A stretch of DNA of 64,000 nt from Olivibacter domesticus (GTDB taxonomy: Bacteria; Bacteroidota; Bacteroidia; Sphingobacteriales; Sphingobacteriaceae). This document shows positions 35,865 to 45,668 of the stretch, one piece after another (position 1 is the first letter of the stretch; the number at the start of each line of letters is the position of its first letter). The notes under the pieces were generated by a model. The model was not told the DNA's origin and made no database searches. It saw nothing but the letters and a program-made list of their open reading frames with translations. Both the position numbers and the translations under genes were made by a program. The stretch covers positions 62,001-126,000 of the forward strand of contig NZ_FOAF01000006.1 in the NCBI RefSeq assembly GCF_900109575.1, in the 5' to 3' direction.

Positions 35865-36749
35865 TTATCTGGCAATTTCAGACGCCACTGCCTTCATCTT
35901 AAGCGTGGTAATCTTAAATGGACTTTTTACCGCAGCATGTGCAGCTTGTCTAGCAACTTCAGCTTCTTCGGGAGTGACTTTTTCCGGATGATAGCGATCG
36001 GTAGGTGCCTCTTCTCCAAATAGTGATTCAAACCAAGTACAAGCAGCAATAAACCGTCCAATATGCAGATTCAGATGATAGCCGTCCCTGGTGAGATTAT
36101 CACCCAGAAAAGTAGTACGGGCATCTTGAATAGCCGTTCCTGACGGTACAAGAACGTCAAAATGGAATTCTTTTTTTGCTTGAGCAGAAGCTTTCATGAT
36201 AGCCTGATACATCCGTTGCTGGTCTTTTCCATAGTTAGCAAATCCAGCATGCGTAGAATTAGGCGCATAAGCCCACGTTTGATGCCATATATACCGAACA
36301 TTAGGGGCATCTACACTGTCTAAGAAATGCTTTATGCCCGTAAGCGGTTCAACATATGTATCAAACATACCGGATAAACGACTTGCTTGTTGAATGGAAA
36401 TATAATCCCATCGCTCACTTTGCAGCGCTGTAAGAATACTTACCTTATTGCTGGTAGATTTAAGGCCATCTGCTGCAATTTTCCGATAGCGATAAGCATT
36501 TTTATTTCCCTGTATATTTTTCCAATGGAGCGATAATGGGGCACCGCCGATATATAAGTTTCCGATAACGATCTTTTTTCCTGCAGCATCGGCCAATTCA
36601 TGGAGGTACTGTTCTACAGCATCTTCAGAAAAACTGTTACCAATGGCCAATACCCGTATCGTATCTCCTGCAGCTGGCTGACCGTATACCAGGGACAGCG
36701 GAGCGAATACGATAAATAAGATATTTAATACGAATTTTATCTTAAACAT
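35865..36749 (-). CDS. Secreted DUF4886 / SGNH-like hydrolase
   Basis: 294 residues from the ATG at 36749, which gives the signal peptide MFKIKFVLNILFIVFAPLSL ending before QPAAGD; the frame extends to 36812. An SGNH-type nucleophile is likely in LAIGNSFSEDA (Ser about residue 36), with Gly and Asn blocks in IGGAPLSLHW and the Asp-His pair in TRDGYHLNLHIG near 230. DUF4886 proteins are esterase-like and found in Bacteroidota glycan loci, so a carbohydrate ester is a plausible substrate. It is co-directional with and 28 bases after the lipocalin-like lipoprotein gene. Confidence 0.85.
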   Translation of the reverse strand: MFKIKFVLNILFIVFAPLSLVYGQPAAGDTIRVLAIGNSFSEDAVEQYLHELADAAGKKIVIGNLYIGGAPLSLHWKNIQGNKNAYRYRKIAADGLKSTSNKVSILTALQSERWDYISIQQASRLSGMFDTYVEPLTGIKHFLDSVDAPNVRYIWHQTWAYAPNSTHAGFANYGKDQQRMYQAIMKASAQAKKEFHFDVLVPSGTAIQDARTTFLGDNLTRDGYHLNLHIGRFIAACTWFESLFGEEAPTDRYHPEKVTPEEAEVARQAAHAAVKSPFKITTLKMKAVASEIAR

Positions 36750-36777
36750 ATCGGCAAAGGTAAAGAATTTATCAGCG

Positions 36778-37206
36778 CTATTTCCTAAAAAGTAGGGCAA
36801 CCTGTTCTCCACCCGCCATGATGGTCATTTGTAAGGTCTCATTGCTGTCGTTCAGTACAATGTTCGCTTGCTGCCGCTCGTCGCCGTCTATCAAATAATA
36901 GGTGCCGTTTTCATTTAGCCAGGCAGATTGAAGCGTTTCTGTCTGACAGTTGCCCGCACTTTCGTCCGGTACGGAGAGCGTCAGGTTCATGTTGTTTTCA
37001 TCGATCGTCAAACGTGAATCACGAAAGCATGCACGGTCGGTTACATCAACGGCTTCCGTGCCATCGTATATCGCCCGTAGGTTCCAGGCGCCGATAGCGG
37101 GATCGCTTACTTTTAATTGTTCGTCATCCTCTTTTGAACAGGAAAGGTTGGTTGTAATCAATACCACTGCAAAAAGCATTTTCAGAAAGGTTGGGGCTGT
37201 TTTCAT
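36778..37206 (-). CDS. Lipocalin-like lipoprotein
   Basis: 142 residues from the ATG at 37206, giving MKTAPTFLKMLFAVVLITTNLSC with a lipid Cys followed by SKEDDE, a surface-export type of acidic start. The frame is open to 37305, but that extension is not signal-like. The body (IGAWNLRAIYDG, DSRLTIDENNMNLTLSV, YYLIDGDERQQANIVLN) fits the short lipocalin-like beta-barrel family of Bacteroidota. Function unknown. First gene of a two-gene unit with the DUF4886 hydrolase. Confidence 0.75.
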   Translation of the reverse strand: MKTAPTFLKMLFAVVLITTNLSCSKEDDEQLKVSDPAIGAWNLRAIYDGTEAVDVTDRACFRDSRLTIDENNMNLTLSVPDESAGNCQTETLQSAWLNENGTYYLIDGDERQQANIVLNDSNETLQMTIMAGGEQVALLFRK

Positions 37207-37513
37207 CTGCAAAATTTTACTATTAATAATTGTAAGTTCTTTTAACGAGCCGGCCTCACCGACACCCATCTCGTTAACAGCAACTAAATTAAGGAGATTA
37301 GACAATCCTGTAAATCGCAGAAAACCTTTGTTTTAACTCATGGATTTCAGGGATACCGCATCTGTATCTCAGTTCACCGAAAAATTCCAGCCCTTTACCG
37401 GGTTCTTCTTTCCGTTCGCCTATTTCTCATAGGCCAGCGATGCTTAATACCCTAATTTGAATCAACAAACAAAACGTAAACATATTTTAACAAGGGCATA
37501 AAAGAAATTAATT
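37207..37513. promoter_or_regulatory. Divergent promoter region; right part is duplicated at 47174-47315
   Basis: From 37373 (TTCACCGAAAAATTCC) the sequence matches the region upstream of the second NTF2-like gene. The second copy has a full -7 element (TACTTTTG near 47255), whereas here one T is lost (TAATTTG near 37454). That may weaken expression of this copy. The left 165 bases show no clear element for the minus-strand lipoprotein gene. Confidence 0.45.
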
Positions 37514-37966
37514 ATGAACACTTTAAAAACGAACATCATGAAAACCTTAATGACAACTTTCTTCGCAGCATTTATCTTTGTATCGGCAAGCGCCTTTACA
37601 AAAGCTGAAAACAAATCATCCCGTTTAGCCACCGCAGATAACAGTATAAATCTGTACATCGAAACCATCACAAATGGAAATGTGGAAAACATGGATACGC
37701 TTTTCGGTAGCCAGTTCATTCTGAACACCAACGCTAATGGCAAAGTTATTAGCCACAGTAAAACACAAATCATTGGTTTTTTAAAAGGACAAAAAAATGT
37801 AAAACAAAACTGTAGTGCTACCTATATTGTAATGGAACAAAGTGAGGATTATTCAATCGCTAAAGTAGAAATGAAATACCGTGATTTCACCAAAGTAGAT
37901 TATGTAACATTCAGTAAGGAAGGTACTGATTGGAAAGTTAACCAGGTAGTTACTACTTACAAGTAA
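37514..37966 (+). CDS. Secreted NTF2-like (Lumazine_bd_2/SnoaL-type) protein, copy A
   Basis: 150 residues. Signal peptide from the second Met (MKTLMTTFFAAFIFVSASAFTKA), so initiation at 37538 is also possible. The body has the NTF2-like cone pattern: helix DNSINLYIETITNGNVENMDTLF, then the strands FILNTNANGKVISHSK, ATYIVMEQSEDYSIAKVEMKY and DWKVNQVVTTYK. Such proteins are usually periplasmic binding or enzyme folds without a fixed role. It is a near-identical paralogue of the gene at 47316, and short pieces of the same gene lie at 54738 and 56537. Confidence 0.82.
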   Translation: MNTLKTNIMKTLMTTFFAAFIFVSASAFTKAENKSSRLATADNSINLYIETITNGNVENMDTLFGSQFILNTNANGKVISHSKTQIIGFLKGQKNVKQNCSATYIVMEQSEDYSIAKVEMKYRDFTKVDYVTFSKEGTDWKVNQVVTTYK

Positions 37967-38141
37967 AAACAACATCTTCTGCAGGAAGTCAATCATATAA
38001 ATTAAATCCCTAAAATTACTTTAAGTACTTTAGGGATTTATCGGTTATTCTAAATACTACAACAATAGGGTCATTCATCAAACAAGCGTTTCCTATCCGT
38101 ATTGAATTGCTATTGTGAAATCCATTCACTAAATTTGTATT

Positions 38142-38357
38142 ATGGAAGCTGTAGTAATTCATCCAAAAAACAAAGAGCAATTAGCTGCGCTGAAAGCCTT
38201 TGCCAAGGCATTGAAGATGGATTTCGAAACCAAAGTAACCGAAACCCAATACGATCCTGAATTTGTAAAACAAGTTTTGGCCGCTGATAAATCAGCAAAA
38301 AAAGGCAATGTCACGAGGATTAAAGATGCCAAAAACATATGGGCAGATATTCTATAG
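38142..38357 (+). CDS. DUF2683-type antitoxin of a YoeB module
   Basis: 71 residues, short and Lys-rich: MEAVVIHPKNKEQLAALKAF, then AKALKMDFETKV and a C-terminal VTRIKDAKNIWADIL. This is the usual partner of Txe/YoeB toxins in Bacteroidota. Its stop overlaps the toxin start by 19 bases, the standard antitoxin-first arrangement. It should bind and neutralise the toxin and help repress the operon. Confidence 0.85.
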   Translation: MEAVVIHPKNKEQLAALKAFAKALKMDFETKVTETQYDPEFVKQVLAADKSAKKGNVTRIKDAKNIWADIL

Positions 38358-38620
38358 ACGTTGAGAAAAAAGCAAGAAAACAACTGGCTGAAATCCATAA
38401 GTCCGGTAATAAATCCGATATCAGGAAAGTAGAAGTCATTTTCGAAGAATTAACAGAACACCCAGAGACAGGAACAGGTAACCCCGAACAATTGAAACAT
38501 GAACTATCAGGGTTCTGGTCAAGGCGTATCAATTCAAAAGATAGGCTCGTTTATAAAATCAACGACTTGCAAATAGTCGTCACCGTGGTTTCTGCTAAGG
38601 GGCATTACAGCGATAGATAA
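38339..38620 (+). CDS. yoeB: YoeB/Txe-family mRNA interferase toxin
   Basis: 93 residues, normal length. RelE-fold toxin that cleaves mRNA on the ribosome. Diagnostic parts are present: HPETGTGNPEQLKHELSGFW, SRRINSKDRLVYKI with the catalytic Arg, and the C-terminal SAKGHYSDR with the catalytic His-Tyr. All key residues seem intact, so the module is likely functional. Confidence 0.92.
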   Translation: MGRYSIDVEKKARKQLAEIHKSGNKSDIRKVEVIFEELTEHPETGTGNPEQLKHELSGFWSRRINSKDRLVYKINDLQIVVTVVSAKGHYSDR

Positions 38621-38647
38621 AGGTCATTGCGTCAAAAGAAGTTTTAT

Positions 38648-38679
38648 AAAGCGGTATCCGGTCATCAGGATACCGCTTA
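38648..38679. terminator. Bidirectional terminator between yoeB and the phosphatase-like gene
   Basis: AAGCGGTATCC / GGATACCGCTT, 11-bp perfect stem between convergent genes, with A and T tracts on both sides. Confidence 0.82.
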
Positions 38680-38686
38680 TTTTTTA

Positions 38687-39520
38687 TTAATGTGCCTTTA
38701 ACTCTAAGTATACCGGTCGGTGATCTGAGCGCGCAGCGGTAAAGTCATCCTTAATAAAATCTGCTTTGATGAGGTCCGATTTCAGATCTTTACTAATATA
38801 GATGTAGTCTATCCGTGATGAATAATTCTGTGGCGAGGTAGCATGGGCAGCATCTATGAATCCCGCATCCAACATCTTTTGTTGTACGGTATAGTCGATG
38901 GCCCTACCATTAACCAGGTTTTCATGAAATGAATATTTCTTAGCCGCTTCCTGATAACGCTGTATTAATTTACCATCGGCGTAAAGATTACTATCTAAAG
39001 GTGACAGCGAATTAAAGTCACCCATCAACATCCAAGGGCCATCCATGTATTTCCTGGCTTTCACTGTTTGAAGTATTACATCAATCTCCTCCCTTCGCTT
39101 CCAAAATTTGTGGGGGGATAAATGAAGTACGATTATATTGTATCCATTTGTTTTCGCTACAATAAAACCATGGTGCATATTATCCAACACTTTTTCAACC
39201 GCTACTATGGGAAACTTGGAGGTCAGTGCAACAGGGTAACCATCTTCTTTCAGTAATACAGCGTAAGGATGACCGTAGCTACGAGCAAGCTCTTCCAATT
39301 TCTTTTGGGTAAAGCGGTTGCATTCCTGAAGTGCCACAATTGAAGGATTCTGGCTTTTGATCCAGTTTGAAAACACAACTTTACCGGCTGTACTATCTTT
39401 TCGCATACCTTCAAAAATGTTGTAGCTAATAACCTTCATAGACTGTTGCGCATACCCTATAGTTAGACTCAGTAGCAAGATGACCCCAACAAAAGATACG
39501 GCACGAGCGAATCTTTTCAT
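38687..39520 (-). CDS. Secreted endonuclease/exonuclease/phosphatase-family hydrolase
   Basis: 277 residues from the ATG at 39520 (MKRFARAVSFVGVILLLSL, cleavage near YAQQ). EEP fold motifs: VISYNIFEG (Asn), IVALQECN (metal-binding Glu), GDFNSL near 170, RIDYIYIS near 240 and SDHRPVYLELK at the end (catalytic His). It follows the susD stop by 40 bases, so it is probably part of the sigma-FecR-SusC-SusD unit. A periplasmic phosphodiesterase suggests that the polymer handled by pair 5 carries phosphate or nucleotide links, or that nucleic acid is the nutrient (inference). Confidence 0.92.
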   Translation of the reverse strand: MKRFARAVSFVGVILLLSLTIGYAQQSMKVISYNIFEGMRKDSTAGKVVFSNWIKSQNPSIVALQECNRFTQKKLEELARSYGHPYAVLLKEDGYPVALTSKFPIVAVEKVLDNMHHGFIVAKTNGYNIIVLHLSPHKFWKRREEIDVILQTVKARKYMDGPWMLMGDFNSLSPLDSNLYADGKLIQRYQEAAKKYSFHENLVNGRAIDYTVQQKMLDAGFIDAAHATSPQNYSSRIDYIYISKDLKSDLIKADFIKDDFTAARSDHRPVYLELKAH

Positions 39521-39560
39521 TATACATTGATTATTCATATGAATTATTTTAGAAATACCA

Positions 39561-41078
39561 TTACTGTCCGGTATATGCCGGATTTGTTAACACCCCCTGT
39601 GACCGTAACACTTCTCTATCTGGAATGGGGTAGTACGCGTGATACGGGCGCAAATTAGTGGCAATTACCTCATATTCATTAGCCGTAGTTGATTTTACCG
39701 CATCATAAAATATCCCCCATCTCACCAAGTCCCATTTCCGTCCATACTCACCCATCAACTCACGTGCGCGCTCGTCTTTTATTTCTTGGAAGAATGAGTC
39801 CTTGCCCGGATAATTTGTCAGCTTATACATTTCAGAGGCCCTTCCTTTCACTTCATTTAAACACGACATCGCCAAATTAGCATCGCCCAATTCATTGGCA
39901 CATTCTGCCATCATCAACAGTGCATCGGCATATCTAAAGACCTTCTGATTGTTACCATCGGCTATATTGTCCATCCCGGGGCACCAGAATTTAGGGCCCA
40001 TCCAAGGCTTACCGGTCCCATTATTAGAAAGCGGCCGCTCAAAAGGCTGACCATTGTAATTATAGGCGAGGATAATATTACGGCGAGGATCATTTAGGTC
40101 ATACAATGACACATAATAGGCAGAAGGGGTTATTGAGTTAAAAGGATTTGCTTTAGAACCCAATTCAGGTATAGATACGCCATCATAAATAGCCGTTCCC
40201 GACTTTTTCGTAGGTGTGAAAAAGCAGGCCACTGTTGATGTTTTCTTTAACCCGGTGGCCGACCATGTAAATTGTACTTCAAAAATAGATTCGGCTGTGT
40301 TTTTATTTCTAAAGTAGGTATCTTCCAGCGGATATTGTGCTAAGGCCCCATATATCTTCTGGACTTCTTTCAGTGCGTTCAATGCTACCTCATATTCCTT
40401 GTTCCACATAGCCATTTTGGCTAACAACATATAAGCCATAGGAGCAGATATTCTATTATCCGGCACGTCCGCAGTTTTCTTATTCGGTAAGTGAGGGGCA
40501 TATTGCTGTAACTGTTCAATCAGTACACTTCTCGTTTCAGTAGCATCCATTCTACCGAGTTTCATAACCTTATCCAATACCTCCAGGTTAGATACATCAT
40601 CTTCATAAAACGGCACATCACCAAATGTACTGGTGAGAATATAAAAATACAGTCCACGTAATACAATAGCCTCTCCAATTAAAGCGGGTTTGCGGTCTTC
40701 AGCAATACCGGCACCTTCTATGCCTTTAATCGCCGCGTTGCAATACATAACACCTTTGTAGCATTGCTCCCACACCGCCTGTCCCATCCCTGGATTAGCA
40801 GGCGAGATCTCGAATTTCGCATCCAACTGAGAAGAATTTAAAAATGCCAGATCTGTACAGGCCTCATTGGCAACCATCAAGTTAGCGGAAAATATAGCCG
40901 TTAGCGGGTTATAACATCCATTTAGCGCCGCTATACATTGGCTTTCATTGTTAAAAAACTGGTCGGGAGATACAAAGCTCTCCGCTTCTTCATTTAGTGT
41001 TTTTTTGCACGACAATAGCATACTTGTAACTGTCAGGAAGCAGACAAGCAAGAAGCGGCTTTTAATTATAATGTTCAT
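39561..41078 (-). CDS. SusD/RagB-like lipoprotein (pair 5)
   Basis: 505 residues; signal MNIIIKSRFLLVCFLTVTSM, lipid Cys in LLSCKK. SusD helices: GEAIVLRGLYFYILTSTFGD near 135 and FRYADALLMMAECANELGD near 385; ERARELMGEYGRKWDLVRWG near 430. The end (GVLTNPAYTGQ) departs from the usual Gln-Asn-Pro-Gly-Tyr. It follows SusC by 17 bases. Confidence 0.96.
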   Translation of the reverse strand: MNIIIKSRFLLVCFLTVTSMLLSCKKTLNEEAESFVSPDQFFNNESQCIAALNGCYNPLTAIFSANLMVANEACTDLAFLNSSQLDAKFEISPANPGMGQAVWEQCYKGVMYCNAAIKGIEGAGIAEDRKPALIGEAIVLRGLYFYILTSTFGDVPFYEDDVSNLEVLDKVMKLGRMDATETRSVLIEQLQQYAPHLPNKKTADVPDNRISAPMAYMLLAKMAMWNKEYEVALNALKEVQKIYGALAQYPLEDTYFRNKNTAESIFEVQFTWSATGLKKTSTVACFFTPTKKSGTAIYDGVSIPELGSKANPFNSITPSAYYVSLYDLNDPRRNIILAYNYNGQPFERPLSNNGTGKPWMGPKFWCPGMDNIADGNNQKVFRYADALLMMAECANELGDANLAMSCLNEVKGRASEMYKLTNYPGKDSFFQEIKDERARELMGEYGRKWDLVRWGIFYDAVKSTTANEYEVIATNLRPYHAYYPIPDREVLRSQGVLTNPAYTGQ

Positions 41079-41095
41079 TTCTTTTGCTTAACTAG

Positions 41096-44000
41096 TTAAA
41101 ACTTCAATTCTGCACTGAACACAATGGTTCTACTATTCGGATAAGCTCCATTATCCATCCGACGAATTGTTGAGCCACCACTTTGCGTTGAGATTTCCGG
41201 ATCGTATCCGTTATAATCCTTCCATAGGTATAAGTTATTCCCACTGGCAGTCAACGTCAAGGTATTGAGTGCCCTTATAATTTTCTGAAGATTAAAGGTG
41301 TAGCTAACAGACGCATTTTTCAAGCGTAAAAAAGTGGCACTATGCACAAATCGGTCATTCGGAATGTCATCTTTTGAATCTGCCCTCGGGTAGTCTGAAG
41401 TAGGATTTCTTACCGGATGCCAAGCATTTGTCATGTATTCAAATTGATTGGATAGGTAAGTGCCCGTGCCCATAAATAGTTCAACAGGGTTATAGATCTT
41501 ACCACCCAGGGAATAGTTTAAATAAAAGCTTACATTAAACCCTTTTATGTTAAAGCTATTCTGAATTCCGCCGTATAAAACAGGATCGGCATTACCCAAG
41601 TATACAAGATCGTTATTATCCAAAATTCCATCTTGATTTTGATCAATGTAGCGCTGTCGACCAGGACTGTAATAACTTACGGCAGAGGAGGCGTAACGCT
41701 TATCGCTTTTATTCTGTTCAATTTCGTCCGTAGATTTCCATACCCCACCATATTGCATCCCCCATAATGCATTGAGTGGCTGTCCTTTTACGTAGCCATA
41801 CATCATATACTGCGCTCCATATGGATTATCATATGCCGACACCCTATCGAGCCCACCAATATCATCCACTAACTGCTTATTATGCGCCAACGTAAAAGAA
41901 GAAGACCAGCTAAATGATTTTCGTTCGATATTTCTTGAATTAACAGTCAGTTCCACACCACGATTGGACGTTTTTCCGATGTTGCTTAGGCGACTGGTAT
42001 ATCCCGTATGGGAAGGTAGTTGCACGGTTAACAAAAGGTCGGATGTTTTTGACTGATAGGCTTCTATTGTAAAATCTAAACGATTATTTAAAACCGTTAC
42101 ATCCAATCCTGCATTATAGGTAGCTGTCTTTTCCCAGGTTAGCCCTTCATTGGCGATTCTTGAAGGTAAATAGGCAACCGGCGTGGCACCATTAAAAATA
42201 TAACCGTTCGATATGGAGTTCATCATTGCCAAAGATTGGTATCGGGCAATCGCATCATTCCCTGAAACACCCGCGCTTAATCGTAATGCCAATTGATTGA
42301 TTGCCTTAAATCCTTTCAAAAACTTTTCTTCTTTAAGATTCCACTTGAATGCTGCTGACGGAAAAAAGCCCCACTTATGATTGTCAGCAAAGTTGGAGCC
42401 CCCATCGGCCCGGCCGGAAATAGTTAGGTAGTAGCGACTTTTATAATTGTAATTAATTCTGGCAAGATTAGCTAAGCGTGTTTGGTCTTCCAAATTCGAG
42501 GCAATATTAACAGTCTCCTTTGAAGGTACGGCTGCCAGGTCGTTCGTGTTAACCTCATCGATAAAATAGCCGTCGGCATTAACAGACATATCTACATATC
42601 GGAATGTTTGATAAGTAAACCCATACAGCACATCTACATGATGATCGTTCCATGTCTTGGTATAATTGATGGTGTTTTCATTTAGAATATTTTGTGTTCT
42701 ATATGCTCTTTTATAGGCATATGCTCCAGTATTTTTGCTGGCACGCGTCGGTAGCGTTGAAGGATAAAAATTATCATCAAATCGATTATAGTCATAGAAG
42801 GAGACCGAACTTCTAATTTTGATATTATTAATAGGTTTTACCTCTACGTAAAACATGGATGACAGTCCCTTTTTTAGCTGATCTCTGCGCTGCAGCTTGG
42901 AGTTTGCCAGTGGCGAATCGAACAGGGTACCGCTGTACCACTGACTATTCCAATCGTTGAAACTTCCATCTTCTTTATAAGCAGGTATGGTTGGTGCCAA
43001 AAAGATGGTAGATTTATACCATAATGTACTCGTGCCAATGTCGGCCTTATTGATTGCATGATCTATATAGGAATAATTAAACCGTATACCCGATTTTACA
43101 TATTTATTAAATGTTTTATCCAAGTTTAATCTCGCTTGATAGCGGCGCAACCCACTATTTATGATGATGCCCTGATTATCATTTACATTGAATGAAAAAT
43201 AGTATTGCGTAGATTTATCTCCCCCTGCAGCGGATAATGTATGATTTTGATAAGGTGCACTTCGGGTGATTTCTTTGGTCCAATTTGTTCCTTCTCCCAA
43301 GGCTGACGGATCGGGAAAAGGATACTCTTCGATGGGTTTAGACTGATTGGCCGTGCTGGCAAAATAAAATCGATCATTTTGTAGCTGAGCAAACTCTGTT
43401 GCATTCATGAGATCTAGAAAACGTGGGAGTTTTGAGGTTCCAATATCTGAGCGAAAGGTAAAATTGGTTTTTCCGTCAGTTCGCCCACCCTTCGTGGTAA
43501 CCAGTATCACCCCATTGCTTCCCCTTGAGCCATAAATAGCGGTGGAAGAAGCATCTTTTAGCACCTGAATAGATGCTACATCACTTGGATTTAATTCATT
43601 TAAATCGCTGATGGCATCCATCACCCCATCAACGACGTATAGCGGTTCGTTTGTTGCAGAAATAGATCGTGTACCGCGAATCCGTATGGACGTTCCAGCA
43701 CCCGGTTCGCCGCTCGTAGACATAATTTCAGCTCCTGCAATACGTCCTTGCAGCATTTGATCCACCCGTGTTACCGGAATATTGCGCAAGTCTTCCGTGT
43801 TCACCACCGACACTGCGCCTGTTAGATCTCTTTTCCTAACAGCACCATACCCAATTACCACCACCTCGTCCAAATCATTTGCCTTAGCGGTTAGGTATAC
43901 GGTCAGTTCTTTATTATCGTTAACTGCTATATTTTTTCCGAGATAACCCAAATATTGAAATTGTAATGTGTCTCCTGGTTTGGCAGCTATGGAAAAAAGT

Positions 44001-44518
44001 CCCTGACTATTCGATAGTACACTCATTTGTGACCGTGTATTTTTAACGGTTACAGACGTGAGAAAGATACCGGTATTACTCAACACCTTACCTGTAATAC
44101 GGACATCTTGTTTTACGCTGATTCCGGTAAATGCAGGTTCTGTTCTAGCAACTTTCAACTGAATATTAAAATCACCAATTTGTGAAATTTCACCCTTATA
44201 TCCCTTTAATAATTTTTTTAAAATCTCTGCCACAGGCGTATCTTTTGCCTGTACGTTTACACGTTGCTCATCATCCAACGCATCCGCATTGTAACCAATC
44301 AGAAAATCAGTTTTCTGTTCAATAATGGAAAAAGCTTGTTTAAGTGTAATATTTTGAGCGTGGAAGTCAATCGTCTTATTGTATATAGTTGTTTGTCCTT
44401 CACTGGCCAATGATATTGTTGTAAATAAAAACGTTATTGCAATTGCCAAACGCATAACATGAAGTAATTTGGATAAAAAAATAAAGAGCCAAGCCGGTCT
44501 TCGGAATAAATTTTGCAT
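41096..44518 (-). CDS. SusC-like TonB-dependent receptor with STN domain (pair 5)
   Basis: 1140 residues, the largest SusC here. Signal helix in the first 40 residues, STN domain about 45-115 (TLKQAFSIIEQKTDFLIGYN), carboxypeptidase-regulatory-like domain from about 137 (ITGKVLSNTGIFLTSVTVKN), TonB-box-like LDEVVVIGYGAVRKRDL near 215, plug and barrel. The STN domain should contact the FecR protein encoded 115 bases upstream and report ligand binding to the ECF sigma factor. Confidence 0.96.
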   Translation of the reverse strand: MQNLFRRPAWLFIFLSKLLHVMRLAIAITFLFTTISLASEGQTTIYNKTIDFHAQNITLKQAFSIIEQKTDFLIGYNADALDDEQRVNVQAKDTPVAEILKKLLKGYKGEISQIGDFNIQLKVARTEPAFTGISVKQDVRITGKVLSNTGIFLTSVTVKNTRSQMSVLSNSQGLFSIAAKPGDTLQFQYLGYLGKNIAVNDNKELTVYLTAKANDLDEVVVIGYGAVRKRDLTGAVSVVNTEDLRNIPVTRVDQMLQGRIAGAEIMSTSGEPGAGTSIRIRGTRSISATNEPLYVVDGVMDAISDLNELNPSDVASIQVLKDASSTAIYGSRGSNGVILVTTKGGRTDGKTNFTFRSDIGTSKLPRFLDLMNATEFAQLQNDRFYFASTANQSKPIEEYPFPDPSALGEGTNWTKEITRSAPYQNHTLSAAGGDKSTQYYFSFNVNDNQGIIINSGLRRYQARLNLDKTFNKYVKSGIRFNYSYIDHAINKADIGTSTLWYKSTIFLAPTIPAYKEDGSFNDWNSQWYSGTLFDSPLANSKLQRRDQLKKGLSSMFYVEVKPINNIKIRSSVSFYDYNRFDDNFYPSTLPTRASKNTGAYAYKRAYRTQNILNENTINYTKTWNDHHVDVLYGFTYQTFRYVDMSVNADGYFIDEVNTNDLAAVPSKETVNIASNLEDQTRLANLARINYNYKSRYYLTISGRADGGSNFADNHKWGFFPSAAFKWNLKEEKFLKGFKAINQLALRLSAGVSGNDAIARYQSLAMMNSISNGYIFNGATPVAYLPSRIANEGLTWEKTATYNAGLDVTVLNNRLDFTIEAYQSKTSDLLLTVQLPSHTGYTSRLSNIGKTSNRGVELTVNSRNIERKSFSWSSSFTLAHNKQLVDDIGGLDRVSAYDNPYGAQYMMYGYVKGQPLNALWGMQYGGVWKSTDEIEQNKSDKRYASSAVSYYSPGRQRYIDQNQDGILDNNDLVYLGNADPVLYGGIQNSFNIKGFNVSFYLNYSLGGKIYNPVELFMGTGTYLSNQFEYMTNAWHPVRNPTSDYPRADSKDDIPNDRFVHSATFLRLKNASVSYTFNLQKIIRALNTLTLTASGNNLYLWKDYNGYDPEISTQSGGSTIRRMDNGAYPNSRTIVFSAELKF

Positions 44519-44633
44519 TTTTGATTGTTAATGATTAAGTAGATCGTTAATTACATGAGGCATTAGTATTGCCTTGTTTAAGCGGATAATGTTGGTAGCA
44601 TTATCCGCTACTTATTAATCTTTTCTTCTTTTT

Positions 44634-45611
44634 TTACATAGGCACCTTACATTGATTAAGCTTTAGTATATATTGTTGTCCTTTTTGTTGTATGAGCGAA
44701 GCCGCACTCAAATCAGCTAGTATTTTAGCAGCAGTATTTGACGGAATATTGTTAAAATCAACCGTATATCTACAAGCGTGCTGGGCTGTTCCTTCTAGTA
44801 CAATTGAAATATTATAAAAGCGATTTAGTACCGACACAATTTCAGATACGGTCTTTTTCTCAAAATGAAGCTTATTATTTATCCATCCTTTAACATGTTG
44901 TGCATTAACCTTTTGCATTGTATATTTCTTATCTCTTTTATCAAATACAATCATTTGATTTGGTTGTAGAATGTAAGCGTTATTCCGCTTCGCAGCATCC
45001 ATAGCATCAACTTTCACCCTTCCTGATGCAACGGTAATACACATCTTATTATCTTGTGGATAAGCGCTTACATTGAAAGACGTTCCGAGCACTTGGGTCT
45101 TGCTACTGCTACTGTAAACAAAAAAGGGTAATTGATCATTCTTTTCTACCTCAAAAAAAGCTTCTCCCTCCAACCATATGGATCTGGTAGTCTTACCAAA
45201 GTCGCTCGGGATATGCGCTACCGATGCAGCATTGAGTATCATCACGCTCCCATCTTTCAATGTGATGGTTTTCCGCTTTCCATTCGCGGTTTTTATCTCC
45301 ACCATATCAATTTTGGGAATGTCGCTGTATGTTTTTCTACCTACCGCCAGCCAAATAGAAATAACCAAAATACAAAGCGCTGCAACACCTATTAAAGATT
45401 TTGCCCACATATGTTTCCGTGAAAAAACACGTAATTCTCTCTTTTCAGATTCCTTTTTAACAAAAGTCCGGCGCTTGATCTTCTCAAATACTTCCTGCTC
45501 ATTGAAGTCAGGAAAATCAGCCTTTGTTTCAAGCTTTTGTGCTTCCTCGTTAAAATATTGTTCAACCAGCCGTGCTAACTCCTCTGTTGATATTTTTCTT
45601 TTTCTTGCCAT
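44634..45611 (-). CDS. FecR-family anti-sigma regulator (pair 5)
   Basis: 325 residues from the ATG at 45611 (MARKRKISTEELARLV); a start 7 residues earlier at 45632 is possible. N-terminal cytoplasmic anti-sigma part about 1-70, one membrane helix about 76-98 (SLIGVAALCILVISIWLAVG), periplasmic FecR domain about 110-215 (ITLKDGSVMILNAASVAHIP, WLEGEAFFEVEKN, VLGTSFNVSAYP) and a C-terminal DUF4974 domain that contacts STN. It lies between the sigma gene and susC on the minus strand. Confidence 0.95.
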   Translation of the reverse strand: MARKRKISTEELARLVEQYFNEEAQKLETKADFPDFNEQEVFEKIKRRTFVKKESEKRELRVFSRKHMWAKSLIGVAALCILVISIWLAVGRKTYSDIPKIDMVEIKTANGKRKTITLKDGSVMILNAASVAHIPSDFGKTTRSIWLEGEAFFEVEKNDQLPFFVYSSSSKTQVLGTSFNVSAYPQDNKMCITVASGRVKVDAMDAAKRNNAYILQPNQMIVFDKRDKKYTMQKVNAQHVKGWINNKLHFEKKTVSEIVSVLNRFYNISIVLEGTAQHACRYTVDFNNIPSNTAAKILADLSAASLIQQKGQQYILKLNQCKVPM

Positions 45612-45668
45612 GTATCTAGGTGATAGATGCAAAAAAAAGGTTTACCCCCTAAGCGTGTATTGCAATTT